The position numbers were made by a program, and so were the translations under genes. Of a stretch of DNA of 64,000 nucleotides, positions 25,869-33,520 are shown piece by piece. The first letter of the stretch is position 1. Each line of letters starts with the position of its first letter. Source of the stretch: Rhizobium leguminosarum. GTDB taxonomy: Bacteria > Pseudomonadota > Alphaproteobacteria > Rhizobiales > Rhizobiaceae. The stretch is from assembly GCF_004123835.1 (NCBI RefSeq), contig NZ_MZMU01000003.1, positions 992,001 through 1,056,000 on the forward strand, in the 5' to 3' direction. The notes beneath the pieces are model-generated. The model saw nothing but the letters and a program-made list of their open reading frames with translations, ran no database searches and had not been told where the DNA came from.

Positions 25869-26123
25869 ATGCTCGTCCATAACTGGCGCGAGGTGCTGAA
25901 GCGTGCCTGGTCGGTGCGGTTGATGGCGCTGGCGCTGCTCATCATCATCATTGAGCCCATCTACACCTTCGTCGCCGCCACCTGGGTGTCCCGCAACATC
26001 TACATCCAGCTCGCCATGTCGGTAGCGACAGGGCTTCTCGCCGTTGCGGCGATTGTCGCCCGCATCTTCGTCCAGCAGAAAATCTCAGGAGACCTGAATG
26101 GCAAACCGCCTGCAGAAGGGTAG
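25869..26123 (+). CDS. holin-like two-helix membrane protein
   Basis: 84 residues. After a basic amphipathic N-terminus (HNWREVLKRAWSVRL) come two transmembrane segments, MALALLIIIIEPIYTFVA and LAMSVATGLLAVAAIVARI, and a polar tail. Size, topology and the next gene (endolysin, overlapping by 26 bases) identify it as the lysis holin or a holin-like DUF7940-type protein. It would release or activate the endolysin at lysis time. Confidence 0.85.
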   Translation: MLVHNWREVLKRAWSVRLMALALLIIIIEPIYTFVAATWVSRNIYIQLAMSVATGLLAVAAIVARIFVQQKISGDLNGKPPAEG

Positions 26124-26562
26124 TGCCGCCGCGGCCATGGCCGTGGCGCTCGTCGGATCGTTCGAGGGGCTGCGCCAGAATGCCTATCCCGATCCGGCCA
26201 CGCAAGGGAAGCCGTGGACGATCTGCTATGGCAGCACCAATGGCGTCAAGCCGGGAGACCGCAAGACGGTGGAGCAGTGCAGGGCGCTCTTGGCGCTGGA
26301 ACTGCTGACCTATGCCGGGGGCGTCGAAAGCTGTGTGCGCGTGGCCCTGCCGGATGCCCGCTTCGTGGCGCTGACCTCATTTGCCTATAATGTCGGCGTC
26401 AAGGCGGCCTGCGGCTCGAGCGCGGTCAGGCTCATCAACCAAGGCAGGACGGCCGAGGGCTGCGAGGCGCTTTTGAAGTGGAACCGTGCCGCCGGCATCG
26501 TCTTTCCGGGCCTCACCCGGCGCCGGCAGAAAGAACGCCAGTTCTGCCTCGAGGGCATCTGA
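26098..26562 (+). CDS. SAR-type endolysin, glycoside hydrolase family 24
   Basis: 154 residues. The Ala-rich N-terminus AAAAMAVALVGSF is a signal-anchor-release segment. The catalytic set follows: Glu23 in SFEGLRQNAY, Asp32 and the Thr in WTICYGST, as in T4/P21-type lysozymes with a short insertion between Asp and Thr. The TSFAYNVGVKAACGSS and GLTRRRQKERQFCLEG segments are typical of RrrD-like enzymes. It degrades murein after release from the membrane. It ends with an ATGA-type overlap to the spanin gene. Confidence 0.93.
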   Translation: MANRLQKGSAAAAMAVALVGSFEGLRQNAYPDPATQGKPWTICYGSTNGVKPGDRKTVEQCRALLALELLTYAGGVESCVRVALPDARFVALTSFAYNVGVKAACGSSAVRLINQGRTAEGCEALLKWNRAAGIVFPGLTRRRQKERQFCLEGI

Positions 26563-26924
26563 TGTTCGGGCTCCTCGACACGCTCAAGATGGGCGCCGGC
26601 ATTGCCGGTGGCCTGATGCTCTATCACCTCTATGCCGTCTCGATCGGCTATCCCTCGGCGGCAAGGCAGGCGCGCGCCGGCTATGTCCTTGTTGCCGAGA
26701 AGAGCGCAGCCGAGGCGAGAGCCACCGAGATGGAGCGCCAGCGCAATGCGGCGGGGGCGGCCGGCGAAGAGCACCGCAAGCGCCTCGCCGCAGCCTCGGC
26801 CGCCGAACAGGCCGCCAGAGACACACTCGAAACCGAGATCCAATCCTATGAGCTTCAGCTTTCGGAAAAGAACCGCGCTTGCGCTGTCACTGCTGCTGAT
26901 CGTCAGTGGCTGCTCCGCCACTGA
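26562..26924 (+). CDS. Rz-like inner-membrane spanin
   Basis: 120 residues starting within the endolysin stop. One N-terminal transmembrane helix (MGAGIAGGLMLYHLYAVSIG) is followed by a long periplasmic coiled coil rich in Ala/Glu/Arg (SAAEARATEMERQRNAAGAA). This is the i-spanin layout. The 3' third overlaps the start of the lipoprotein gene in another frame, as in the classic Rz/Rz1 arrangement. It helps fuse inner and outer membranes at the last lysis step. Confidence 0.85.
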   Translation: MFGLLDTLKMGAGIAGGLMLYHLYAVSIGYPSAARQARAGYVLVAEKSAAEARATEMERQRNAAGAAGEEHRKRLAAASAAEQAARDTLETEIQSYELQLSEKNRACAVTAADRQWLLRH

Positions 26925-27156
26925 GCGATTGAACAGGGCGGCGGTGACGAAGGGGCAGGCGGCGGCCGGTATCGCTCTGCCGCCGCTGCCGGACGATCTC
27001 CGCCGGCAGGAAGCGCATGCGCCTGTTGTGGAAGGCGAGCCCGTCATCGCCATCCTCGCCCGCGAGCGCCAGGCGCTCGACCGCGCCAATGCCCGCCAAG
27101 GGCGCACCATTCAGTTCTACGACGACCTCACCAACAGATATGGAACACGCCGATGA
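26848..27156 (+). CDS. Rz1-like outer-membrane spanin lipoprotein
   Basis: 102 residues from the ATG at 26848, 77 bases inside the Rz-like gene in another frame. The N-terminus MSFSFRKRTALALSLLLIVS is followed by the lipobox cysteine (SGC), so the mature protein is a lipoprotein. The remainder contains PLPDDLRRQEAHAPVV and a helical ERQALDRANARQGRTIQFYD tail. It pairs with the i-spanin. Its stop overlaps the next gene (ATGA). Confidence 0.85.
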   Translation: MSFSFRKRTALALSLLLIVSGCSATERLNRAAVTKGQAAAGIALPPLPDDLRRQEAHAPVVEGEPVIAILARERQALDRANARQGRTIQFYDDLTNRYGTRR

Positions 27157-28994
27157 TGAACGCTATTTCGCTTGCCCTGACCAACCCGATGCTGAGCGGT
27201 GGGGGCGGGGCCGGCGGAGACCCCGATCGCTACATGTTCTTCGCGACCCGCAACCGCATGCCATCAGGCAGTCTCGTCACCGCCGCATCCGGCGCGAATT
27301 ATGTCTGCACCAAGATCGTCGTCAACACGCCGCAGTACAAGACCAGGACCTTCCGCTTTCACCTCTCGGGCTTCGCTTCGACGGAAGGCGGCAACTCGCC
27401 GCAAGAATCGGTCGTCACCGGCACGATCGGCACGCCGGGCAATTCCGTGGTCGCCGATGCGATGTTCATCAGGGCGGCCGGCGTCTTCTACCAATGCACC
27501 TTCGCCGGCCTGAACACGGTGACCGTCGCTGACCAGACGAACGGCGCCTGGACGGATGAGCTGACCATTCCCGATGTCGCGCCGGAAAGCGAAATCGAAA
27601 TCTGGCTGTTCTATCATACCGCCGTCGGCGAGAAGATCTGGCCGGTCTACCGCATCCAGAAGCATCGCGGCGAGCGCGTCTGGGGTGCGGGCGATCTCGC
27701 CACGCTGCTCGCCTTCAAGGACACCCCGCTTGCCGACAGTACGGCCGCACTCGACACGAATTACGCGACCGTCACGCAGCCGCAATATTACGGGCCTGAC
27801 TTCATGATCGCCAAGGGCGATTGGGATGGTCGCGCGATCATTCTCGGCCTTGTGGACAGCATCGGTGAAGCGCGCCAGCAGTTTTCCGCGGCTGCCGATG
27901 CGCGCGGCAATCTCGGCTGGTTTCGCCGCTGGCTCGATAGGGACGGCAGCGTCGGCCGCATTCCGCATCTGATGATCGGCATGCCGGGAGCCGGTTCCGT
28001 GCGCGAACTCACCGGCAGCGGTGCTGCGATCGCGACCCGGCGCTGGGCCATTCTCGACGAGATCACCGCCTTCAACAACAACAAGAAGCCGTTCACCGTC
28101 ATCGCCAACCAGATGGGGCAGAACGACACGGCCGCCACCTACACGCAGTTCTTCAACACCAATTACAGAAGCTTGATCACCAGGCTTCGGACGCGCTACC
28201 CCGGCGTCAAGATCGTCGCCTTGCCGCCGCTCGGCCGCACCGTGTCCACCCGCGCGGTCACCCTGACATCGGTCGGCACCGTCGTGACGGCAACGATCGC
28301 GTCCGGCATCAACGGGCTCGCGACCGGCCAGACGGTGTCGATCTCGGGCGCGGCGCAGACGGAGTATAACGGCAATGTGGTGATCACGGTCACCGGGCCA
28401 AACAGCTTCACCTATAATTTTGCCGGATCGGCGACATCGCCCGCGACCGGCACAATCACCGCCAACGACCTCTATCTCAGGGCCGCCTACCAAAGCTTCT
28501 CGGCCAGCAACACCTGGCCGGCGGACGGCACGGATGCCTCGGGCAAATGGCGGCTGCGCGCCGATATCCTGGCGAAGACCTCGGCCTGCTGCGACGACGC
28601 GATCGACACCTATGCAGCCTGGGTCTCCGGTGAAAGGGATGCCGTCTGGCCCGGCATGCTGGAGCTGCCGAGCACCACGGTGACGGTGCAGTCGGGCACG
28701 GACGGTGTTGCGACCTACACGACGATCGAGGTTGCGGATGCCAGCATCTTCGGGCCGGAGCAGGAGATCAGCACCTATGCCGGGCCGGATGGCCTTGCCC
28801 GCCTGTCGACCACGTCGATCGGCAGCATCTCCGGCAACACGATCACCATCTCGATCCCGCGCTCCACCGTGCTGCCGGTCGGCTCCATCGTCCGCCCGAG
28901 CGTCACGCCGGATGGCGTTCATCCCTACGGCGCCGTGATCGACCGTGTCGTGGGCGACATTCCCCAATCCGAAAAGCTGAAATTCAATCCATAG
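27153..28994 (+). CDS. SGNH-type esterase/tail protein with an inserted beta domain
   Basis: 613 residues. SGNH-hydrolase blocks are recognisable: ILGLVDSIGEAR (nucleophile serine, about 230-241), FTVIANQMGQND (block III Asn) and TPDGVHPYGA (Asp-x-x-His, block V near the C-terminus). Between blocks III and V lies a beta-rich Ig-like segment (about 365-430, SVGTVVTATIASGINGLATG and beyond). A second beta stretch is at about 507-575. It probably deacylates the host surface polysaccharide. It lies after the spanins, an unusual place for a receptor enzyme. Confidence 0.75.
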   Translation: MMNAISLALTNPMLSGGGGAGGDPDRYMFFATRNRMPSGSLVTAASGANYVCTKIVVNTPQYKTRTFRFHLSGFASTEGGNSPQESVVTGTIGTPGNSVVADAMFIRAAGVFYQCTFAGLNTVTVADQTNGAWTDELTIPDVAPESEIEIWLFYHTAVGEKIWPVYRIQKHRGERVWGAGDLATLLAFKDTPLADSTAALDTNYATVTQPQYYGPDFMIAKGDWDGRAIILGLVDSIGEARQQFSAAADARGNLGWFRRWLDRDGSVGRIPHLMIGMPGAGSVRELTGSGAAIATRRWAILDEITAFNNNKKPFTVIANQMGQNDTAATYTQFFNTNYRSLITRLRTRYPGVKIVALPPLGRTVSTRAVTLTSVGTVVTATIASGINGLATGQTVSISGAAQTEYNGNVVITVTGPNSFTYNFAGSATSPATGTITANDLYLRAAYQSFSASNTWPADGTDASGKWRLRADILAKTSACCDDAIDTYAAWVSGERDAVWPGMLELPSTTVTVQSGTDGVATYTTIEVADASIFGPEQEISTYAGPDGLARLSTTSIGSISGNTITISIPRSTVLPVGSIVRPSVTPDGVHPYGAVIDRVVGDIPQSEKLKFNP

Positions 28995-29050
28995 GTATGT
29001 TGCCCGGAAGTGTGCAGCGGTTCCGGGGTAACGAGATGCGTCAAACAAAC
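28992..29050. repeat. rhizobial hairpin repeat, copy 1
   Basis: A stem (CCCGGAA / TTCCGGG) closes the loop GTGTGCAGCGG and is followed by GGTAACGAGATGCGTCAAACAAAC. The same loop and flanking plan occur at 54057 with a different but self-complementary stem, and in diverged form at 33622 and 62974. It lies just after the esterase stop and may end or process its mRNA. Confidence 0.8.
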
Positions 29051-29069
29051 AAAGCGGGTCTGGGCAGAG

Positions 29070-29498
29070 ATGACATCCAATGACGATATCCTGCGCGCTC
29101 TCGGGCGCGTCGAGGGCAGGTTGACAGGCATCGAGGAAAACGTCGCGCTTCTGCGCAACGAGGTCAGCGACGAAAAGGCCAACGCCCACGACAGCCGCGC
29201 CGTGATCCACAAGCGGCTCGACGAGCAGGCCAGGCAAATCGCCCACCTCGACACCAGGATGGCGATCAGCGGCGGCGCGGATGCGCAGATCCGCGAGGAG
29301 ATCAAGAGCCTCAAGGAGACTGTCGAGAAGAACCAGGAGGCGGTCGGGCCGGCGCTTGAGGAGTGGAAGCGGATGAAGACGATCGGTTATGGGATATCGG
29401 GGTTGATTGCCTTTGCGGGACTGACGATCGGCGGGATGATTGCCTATGCGAGCGATGGCGCGGTGGCGGCGTTGCGGCATTGGTTGAAGATCAATTGA
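29070..29498 (+). CDS. phage coiled-coil membrane protein
   Basis: 142 residues from MTSNDDILRALGRVEGRLTG. Residues 5-100 form a long heptad coiled coil (GIEENVALLRNEVSDEKANA and IKSLKETVEKNQEAV). A single transmembrane helix follows (YGISGLIAFAGLTIGGMIAY), then a short tail. Proteins with this layout (DUF1515-like) are frequent near phage lysis genes in Rhizobiales. It is the last phage-like gene in the block. It might be a lysis or superinfection factor. Confidence 0.7.
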   Translation: MTSNDDILRALGRVEGRLTGIEENVALLRNEVSDEKANAHDSRAVIHKRLDEQARQIAHLDTRMAISGGADAQIREEIKSLKETVEKNQEAVGPALEEWKRMKTIGYGISGLIAFAGLTIGGMIAYASDGAVAALRHWLKIN

Positions 29499-29773
29499 TC
29501 GGTCGATTGTAATCCCTGGAGAGGAAGACAGGCGCTCTTCATGCAGACATGACCGATTGGTCCTTGACCGCAGTACACCGCCTCGGTGGCTTTTCGATCA
29601 GTGGATCGAGGGTTACGTTGAGGAAGGCAGAGCCCTCATTATTCTCTTTACAAGCACCGGCAGACCGGCGGTTTCTCACTTGCCCCAAACCGAAGCAAAC
29701 ACCCCCTAAATTTTAGATATCGCTGACGAACAAATCGGCCGCCTGTCGGTTTTCCTCTCAGGAGGAAACAGTC
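29499..29773. other. gap at the right end of the prophage block
   Basis: No gene, tRNA or obvious att duplication is visible here. The sequence becomes AT-rich towards 29690-29730 (CCCCCTAAATTTTAGATATC), which may hold the promoter of the small gene at 29774. Confidence 0.5.
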
Positions 29774-29959
29774 ATGAAGAGCATGAGCAATCGCCAAGTT
29801 CGCATCCCCGGCCCGCGAGAGCACGATGTTGCGGAACATTGCCGCAAATTCGGCATCGGCCCGGCGGAGGAGAAAAAGCTGAAGAAACTTCTAGGCTCTC
29901 GGGCGCCGCTGCATGAAATCCAGGCCAATGCTCCGCCGCGCCAGCCAAGGTGGCGTTAG
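29774..29959 (+). CDS. small basic protein
   Basis: 61 residues with a strong AGGAGGA site nine bases before the ATG. The core DVAEHCRKFGIGPAEEKKLK resembles the short helix-turn-helix-like unit of DUF3606-type rhizobial proteins (compare the gene at 33681). The C-terminus is Pro/Arg rich. The role is unknown. The strong ribosome-binding site and normal codon use argue that it is real. Confidence 0.65.
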   Translation: MKSMSNRQVRIPGPREHDVAEHCRKFGIGPAEEKKLKKLLGSRAPLHEIQANAPPRQPRWR

Positions 29960-30023
29960 TCGGGAGACGTGCGAAGCGGTTTCCCAGGGAATTGCATAAA
30001 CACAAAGGTTTAGAGCGTCCCCG

Positions 30024-30080
30024 GCCCCTAACTGAACGTTGGTTTTGCGACGTCGTAAAATTCAGTCGCAAAACCGTCGC
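30024..30080. repeat. left inverted end of a 2.4-kb unit
   Basis: GCCCCTAACTGAA at 30024-30036 is the exact reverse complement of TTCAGTTAGGGGC at 32467-32479. Immediately inside it, GGTTTTGCGAC (30041-30051) pairs with GTCGCAAAACC (30065-30075), and another GTCGC lies at 30076-30080. The right end also has several TGTCGC/GCGACA copies inside the 13-bp sequence. The plan looks like a terminal repeat with subterminal protein-binding sites. Confidence 0.6.
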
Positions 30081-30285
30081 TTTAATCGGGATTATCGCAA
30101 CAGCTTGACGAATCAGCACCTGCTCGACAATTTTATTTCGGCGTGGCCTGCGCCTAACCTCCCAGACCTTCCCCAGCATGGTCTTGAACGGAGGCAAAGG
30201 GACTTTCGTCTCAGGCCGCTGTCTTGGTCCGATCGTTTCGGGCGGGTTGCTGGGGAACTGCGTCCGAGGCGTGAAAGGCCTGACA

Positions 30286-31278
30286 ATGACGCAAAACGGA
30301 AATCTCAAACGCCTTGTACGTGCTCGCGCAGCCAAAACCGGCGAATCTTACACCGCAGCTCTTCAACATATCCGCCAACGACCGGACGAGCCCGTGATCC
30401 GTTCAATACGGATCGCTGTCGCCCAAACATCGCTGTTCAACGATCCTCGTGATAATTCGGCGCTCCGTGCCAGCGGAGCGGAAATGCGCCGTCTTATGGA
30501 GGAGGCCCATGAGACAGGCGCTCGCCTCATACACTTCCCCGAGGGAGCGACCTGTTCGCCTAACAAGCGCATCATGTCTGAGAATGGACCTCGGGAAATT
30601 GGCCCGTCCGATTGGACTCGCTGCGAATGGAGTGTTTTGCGGGAGGAACTGGAGGCAACCAGAAAATTTGCGAGCGAACTTAAGCTATGGACGATATTCG
30701 GCTCCGTCCATCAGCTCACTTCGCCACATCGACCGCATAACAGTCTCTACGTGATATCCGATCGTGGAGAGCTGGTGACACGCTACGACGAGCGTCTGCT
30801 ATCGAATACGAAAATCTCTTTTATGTACTCGCCGGGAAAAAATCCGGTGACCTTTGAGGTGGATGGTCTCCGTTTCGGCTGCTCGATGGGCATGGAACTG
30901 CATTATCCGGAAATTTTCACAGAATATGAACGACATGATGTCGATTGCGTACTGTTCTCCACCACAGGCGAGACGCCTTCAACGCCTTCACTGGCTTTCG
31001 CTGCGGAGGCATTAGGACACGCTGCTAGTAATTCCTACTGGATCAGTTTTTCGGCCCATGCGCCGCAGAGCGTCACGGTCCCTTCCGGAATAGCTGCGCC
31101 TGACGGGCAATGGGCGGTACGATGCCCCACAAGTGGGGAAGCTGCGATCGCTGTTACGACCATCAGAAACGATCCAGAGTCTCCTGCAAGACCTTGGCGG
31201 CGAAACGCTCGTGCCGACCTTTACACGCCTCACCAGATAGATGGTGATCCGAGGAGTGACGGTCGCAACCTATTCTGA
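30286..31278 (+). CDS. carbon-nitrogen hydrolase (nitrilase superfamily) with N-terminal helical tag
   Basis: 330 residues from MTQNGNLKRLVRARAAKTGE; the frame is open to 30178 but lacks a start signal there. Residues 1-32 are a basic helical tag (RARAAKTGESYTAALQHIR) seen at the end of other small bacterial proteins. The nitrilase domain begins at IRIAVAQTSLF. The catalytic Glu is in LIHFPEGAT, and the Cys lies in FGCSMGMELHYPEIF. The usual Lys motif reads RYDERLLSNTK here, so the lysine place is altered. An amidase or N-acyl hydrolase role is likely, with substrate unknown. Confidence 0.78.
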   Translation: MTQNGNLKRLVRARAAKTGESYTAALQHIRQRPDEPVIRSIRIAVAQTSLFNDPRDNSALRASGAEMRRLMEEAHETGARLIHFPEGATCSPNKRIMSENGPREIGPSDWTRCEWSVLREELEATRKFASELKLWTIFGSVHQLTSPHRPHNSLYVISDRGELVTRYDERLLSNTKISFMYSPGKNPVTFEVDGLRFGCSMGMELHYPEIFTEYERHDVDCVLFSTTGETPSTPSLAFAAEALGHAASNSYWISFSAHAPQSVTVPSGIAAPDGQWAVRCPTSGEAAIAVTTIRNDPESPARPWRRNARADLYTPHQIDGDPRSDGRNLF

Positions 31279-31290
31279 CGAATAGGCGTT

Positions 31291-31320
31291 GGTCAGCGGG
31301 GGTGGGTTTACCCGCTGACC
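31291..31320. terminator. perfect 10-bp stem-loop after the nitrilase-like gene
   Basis: GGTCAGCGGG (31291-31300) and CCCGCTGACC (31311-31320) pair perfectly around a 10-base loop, 13 bases after the stop codon. There is no U run, so it may be a Rho-assisted end or an mRNA stabiliser. The remaining gap to 31679 shows no other supported feature. Confidence 0.55.
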
Positions 31321-31679
31321 TCCCGGTGCACGGCAAGGACGAATTTCCTGCCTTGTCGCGGAGATCTTGACTTCCGAACGCGGCAAAAGTCGGGATTTTT
31401 GCAACATACGGGTAGCGGCACAGATGGGGTGGAAAGCAGACGAGCAACTTTTTGTCGGAAGCGCCACAAAGCAGCCAGTGGGCTAAACGAGTTCACCTGA
31501 GCGCTCGCCCATGTGACGGAGCCGGGATCCCTCCGTCTTGACCTCCCAGACAAGCGATCCTACAAGATAAAGCATGGCAACACACCTCTGATTGGCCGCG
31601 CCTAGCGGCATTGAGCGAAGCGCAGTCCCGCACCCACGCGGGGCCAACTCCACTTGCCAAGCCAAATCAGAGATTTTCA

Positions 31680-32183
31680 ATGCCCACGCTCTACCTCACT
31701 TGCGGCCTTCCTGGTTCAGGGAAGACCTCGCTCGCCAAGATCATCGAACACGAAGCATCTGCCCTCCGTCTCACCGGAGACGACTGGATGCACAAGCTTT
31801 ATCCCGGCATCTCTACGCCGGAAGCCGAAACTGGTCCGTGCCGAGGTAGGGTCGAGAGCCTACAATGGCAGATCGCTCTGCGTGCCCTAAGGCTTCAGTG
31901 TAACGTAGTCGTGGATTGGGGAGTGTGGTCACGGGCAGAACGCGACACCTGCCGGAACGAAGCTCGCGCAGCGGGTGCCCGCGTCGTCCTCTGCTTCCTC
32001 GACGTTCCATTTGAGGAGCTTTGGAACCGCCTCTCTCGGCGAAATGCCGAGCTTCCAACCGGCACTTTCCACATCGCGCGAGCAGACCTGCTGAGGTGGT
32101 CGAAGCTGTTCGAGTCGCCAACCGCCGAGGAGATGGCGCTTTACGATCGGTCAAACCACCCGGCCATCACCGCCCTCATATGA
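31680..32183 (+). CDS. P-loop kinase/ATPase (AAA_33-like)
   Basis: 167 residues from MPTLYLTCGLPGSGKTSLAK. Walker A is GLPGSGKT (9-16). RLTGDDWMHKLYP resembles the substrate-binding DDW/DxD segment of small nucleotide and zeta-toxin-like kinases. VVVDWGVWSRAERD acts as Walker B with the R residues beyond, and VVLCFLDVPFEELWNRLSRR is the lid region. Such stand-alone kinases phosphorylate small molecules or nucleotides; the substrate is unknown. It is the second gene of the 30.0-32.5 kb unit. Confidence 0.8.
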   Translation: MPTLYLTCGLPGSGKTSLAKIIEHEASALRLTGDDWMHKLYPGISTPEAETGPCRGRVESLQWQIALRALRLQCNVVVDWGVWSRAERDTCRNEARAAGARVVLCFLDVPFEELWNRLSRRNAELPTGTFHIARADLLRWSKLFESPTAEEMALYDRSNHPAITALI

Positions 32184-32337
32184 TACGCCATAGCGACAGG
32201 GGTAGTCCGGGTTTGCGCAGTAGGCGGTTCGGACCAGGTCTTCGATTTCGCGCAGACGAAAGCTCAATCATGGCAGCCTTCTGGCAATCGCGCTCATGCT
32301 GCGAAATCCTCAATGGGGTCGGAACCGGCCGTTCAAA

Positions 32338-32479
32338 TGTCGCAAAAATCCTAACTTCCGCGACAAAACCGCCAGCACTACACCCTTCTGTAAATTTCTG
32401 TCGCATAACTCACTCGCAAAAGTCAGAGTTTCGCGACAGATATTTGCGACAGAAAGTATTCCACATTTCAGTTAGGGGC
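32338..32479. repeat. right inverted end with repeated TGTCGC/GCGACA motifs
   Basis: Five TGTCGC or GCGACA hexamers occur at 32338, 32360, 32399, 32433 and 32446. The 13-bp terminal sequence TTCAGTTAGGGGC follows at 32467-32479. The stretch is AT-rich compared with its surroundings. Together with the left end at 30024 it delimits about 2.46 kb. Confidence 0.6.
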
Positions 32480-32497
32480 TGGAGAGCGGATCAGTCC

Positions 32498-32659
32498 ATG
32501 AAAGCTGAACCGCTCTATTTCGTGAAGAGGTCGCGAAAGGCGGTGCATATGAGTGTTTCACGCCGCATTACGGCGTTGATTCAAAGATTGAGCGAGACGA
32601 AGCAGCGTCGCGAAGGCGCGGGAAAAACGCCTTTAGCTTGGATTTTTAAATATCGATAG
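32498..32659 (+). CDS. possible small basic protein, 53 residues
   Basis: Open frame with GGAGAG 11 bases upstream, followed by a Rho-independent terminator at 32713. The product is strongly basic (YFVKRSRKAVHMSVSRR, then LSETKQRREGAGK). No family is recognised. It starts 19 bases outside the right inverted end. A small RNA covering the same stretch is an alternative. Confidence 0.35.
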   Translation: MKAEPLYFVKRSRKAVHMSVSRRITALIQRLSETKQRREGAGKTPLAWIFKYR

Positions 32660-32712
32660 GGTTTAAGATGTGGGCCGACCGTTCGGCTCGCTCGGCTTCG
32701 AACCGCTGAAAG

Positions 32713-32733
32713 CCCCGCTCCGGCGGGGTTTTT
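32713..32733 (+). terminator. Rho-independent terminator
   Basis: CCCCGC (32713-32718), loop TCCG, GCGGGG (32723-32728), then TTTTT. A clean intrinsic terminator for whatever is transcribed rightwards from about 32.5 kb. Nothing else convincing lies in 32734-33077. Confidence 0.85.
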
Positions 32734-33077
32734 CATTGGCGTTGTAATGTGCCTGTCGGTTTTCGCCCGGCGGGAGCTTATCGGTGTGACGGTCGCAACG
32801 TGCCCGGGCAAGTTGTCAATGATCTCTCGGCGGAATTTCCGGGATCGTGGCGTCGTTTCTCTGCCGGGAACTTCCGGCAATATCAGGGGTTTTGCCGGCG
32901 GATCGCGCGGCAGGTCTCGTCTCCTGTACCACTGCTACCCCTGCAGTTGCTGCGCGGTCCACTCCAAGCAGTTCACGGAAAGACTTTGCTCCCGGCTATT
33001 GGCACGGGCGAAGCCATGTTTTTCGTCCGTCATGCGTGATGGCTCAAGAAGGCACAGCTGCGCGCTCAGAAAGCGTG

Positions 33078-33278
33078 TCAATGCCGTGGTTGCCGCGACA
33101 GCATCAGGATGTAGTCGTCGGCGATATCGGCAATCACCATGGCGGCTTCCGCGGCCGTGTATCCCCTGCCGATGGCGTCGCTGACGATTTTCATCACGGC
33201 CGGTTCAAGCGCTTCCCGGCAGTCGGACAGGCTTTCGACATGCGGGCATTTTGGACGAAATTCCAAGACGTTGTTCAT
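33078..33278 (-). CDS. small hypothetical protein
   Basis: 66 residues from MNNVLEFRPKCPHVESLSDC, with GGAGGG directly upstream; a longer frame to 33350 lacks such a site. Predicted all-helical, with a conserved-looking AIGRGYTAAEAAMVIADIAD middle. Similar short proteins are seen in rhizobial accessory regions. The function is unknown. Confidence 0.65.
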   Translation of the reverse strand: MNNVLEFRPKCPHVESLSDCREALEPAVMKIVSDAIGRGYTAAEAAMVIADIADDYILMLSRQPRH

Positions 33279-33520
33279 GGCGCACCCTCCATTCGATTGA
33301 GCTCGGGCCCGATGAAGGCAAGCCGGCCTCTCCGGGGAAAGGCGGGCCACGGTTCCGGCGAGCTGCTTCAGGAACCAGAAATGTTGTCGTGAAGCTACGA
33401 TGGCATAGGGGCGGGGGTATTCAAGTGCATGCTGATATTAAGGTAAGCCAGTAGGGTTAATTCGTCCGCTGATGTTGCATCGTGGCATCGCCGGCAGATA
33501 TAAAGCCGGCAGTCGCTAGC

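Larger units (their letters stand above)
5591..29498 (+). mobile_element. prophage-like structural and lysis block without lysogeny genes
   Basis: About 24 kb of mainly plus-strand genes in tailed-phage order: terminase, portal, scaffold, coat, adaptor, hub, tail fibre, lysis, receptor-active esterase. Overlapping ATGA junctions are frequent. The coat, adaptor and hub set without tape-measure or long-tail genes suggests a short-tailed (podovirus) particle. No integrase, excisionase, repressor, primase or helicase is present and no att duplication was found. The ends given are those of the first and last phage-like genes, not proven boundaries. Confidence 0.85.

Noticed and set aside
27264..29480. 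738-codon open frame on the minus strand across the esterase and coiled-coil genes
   Set aside because: Runs antisense over two well-supported genes and the hairpin repeat. Its residue composition is Arg/Ala/Gly/Asp-biased as expected for shadows.
29499..29773. Possible attR for the prophage matching the direct repeats at 4373/4793
   Set aside because: No copy of the core ATGACTACCGTAAATCC or of the flanks could be found near the right end.
32749..33039. 96-codon plus-strand frame in the gap after the terminator
   Set aside because: No ribosome-binding site, atypical composition and no family resemblance.
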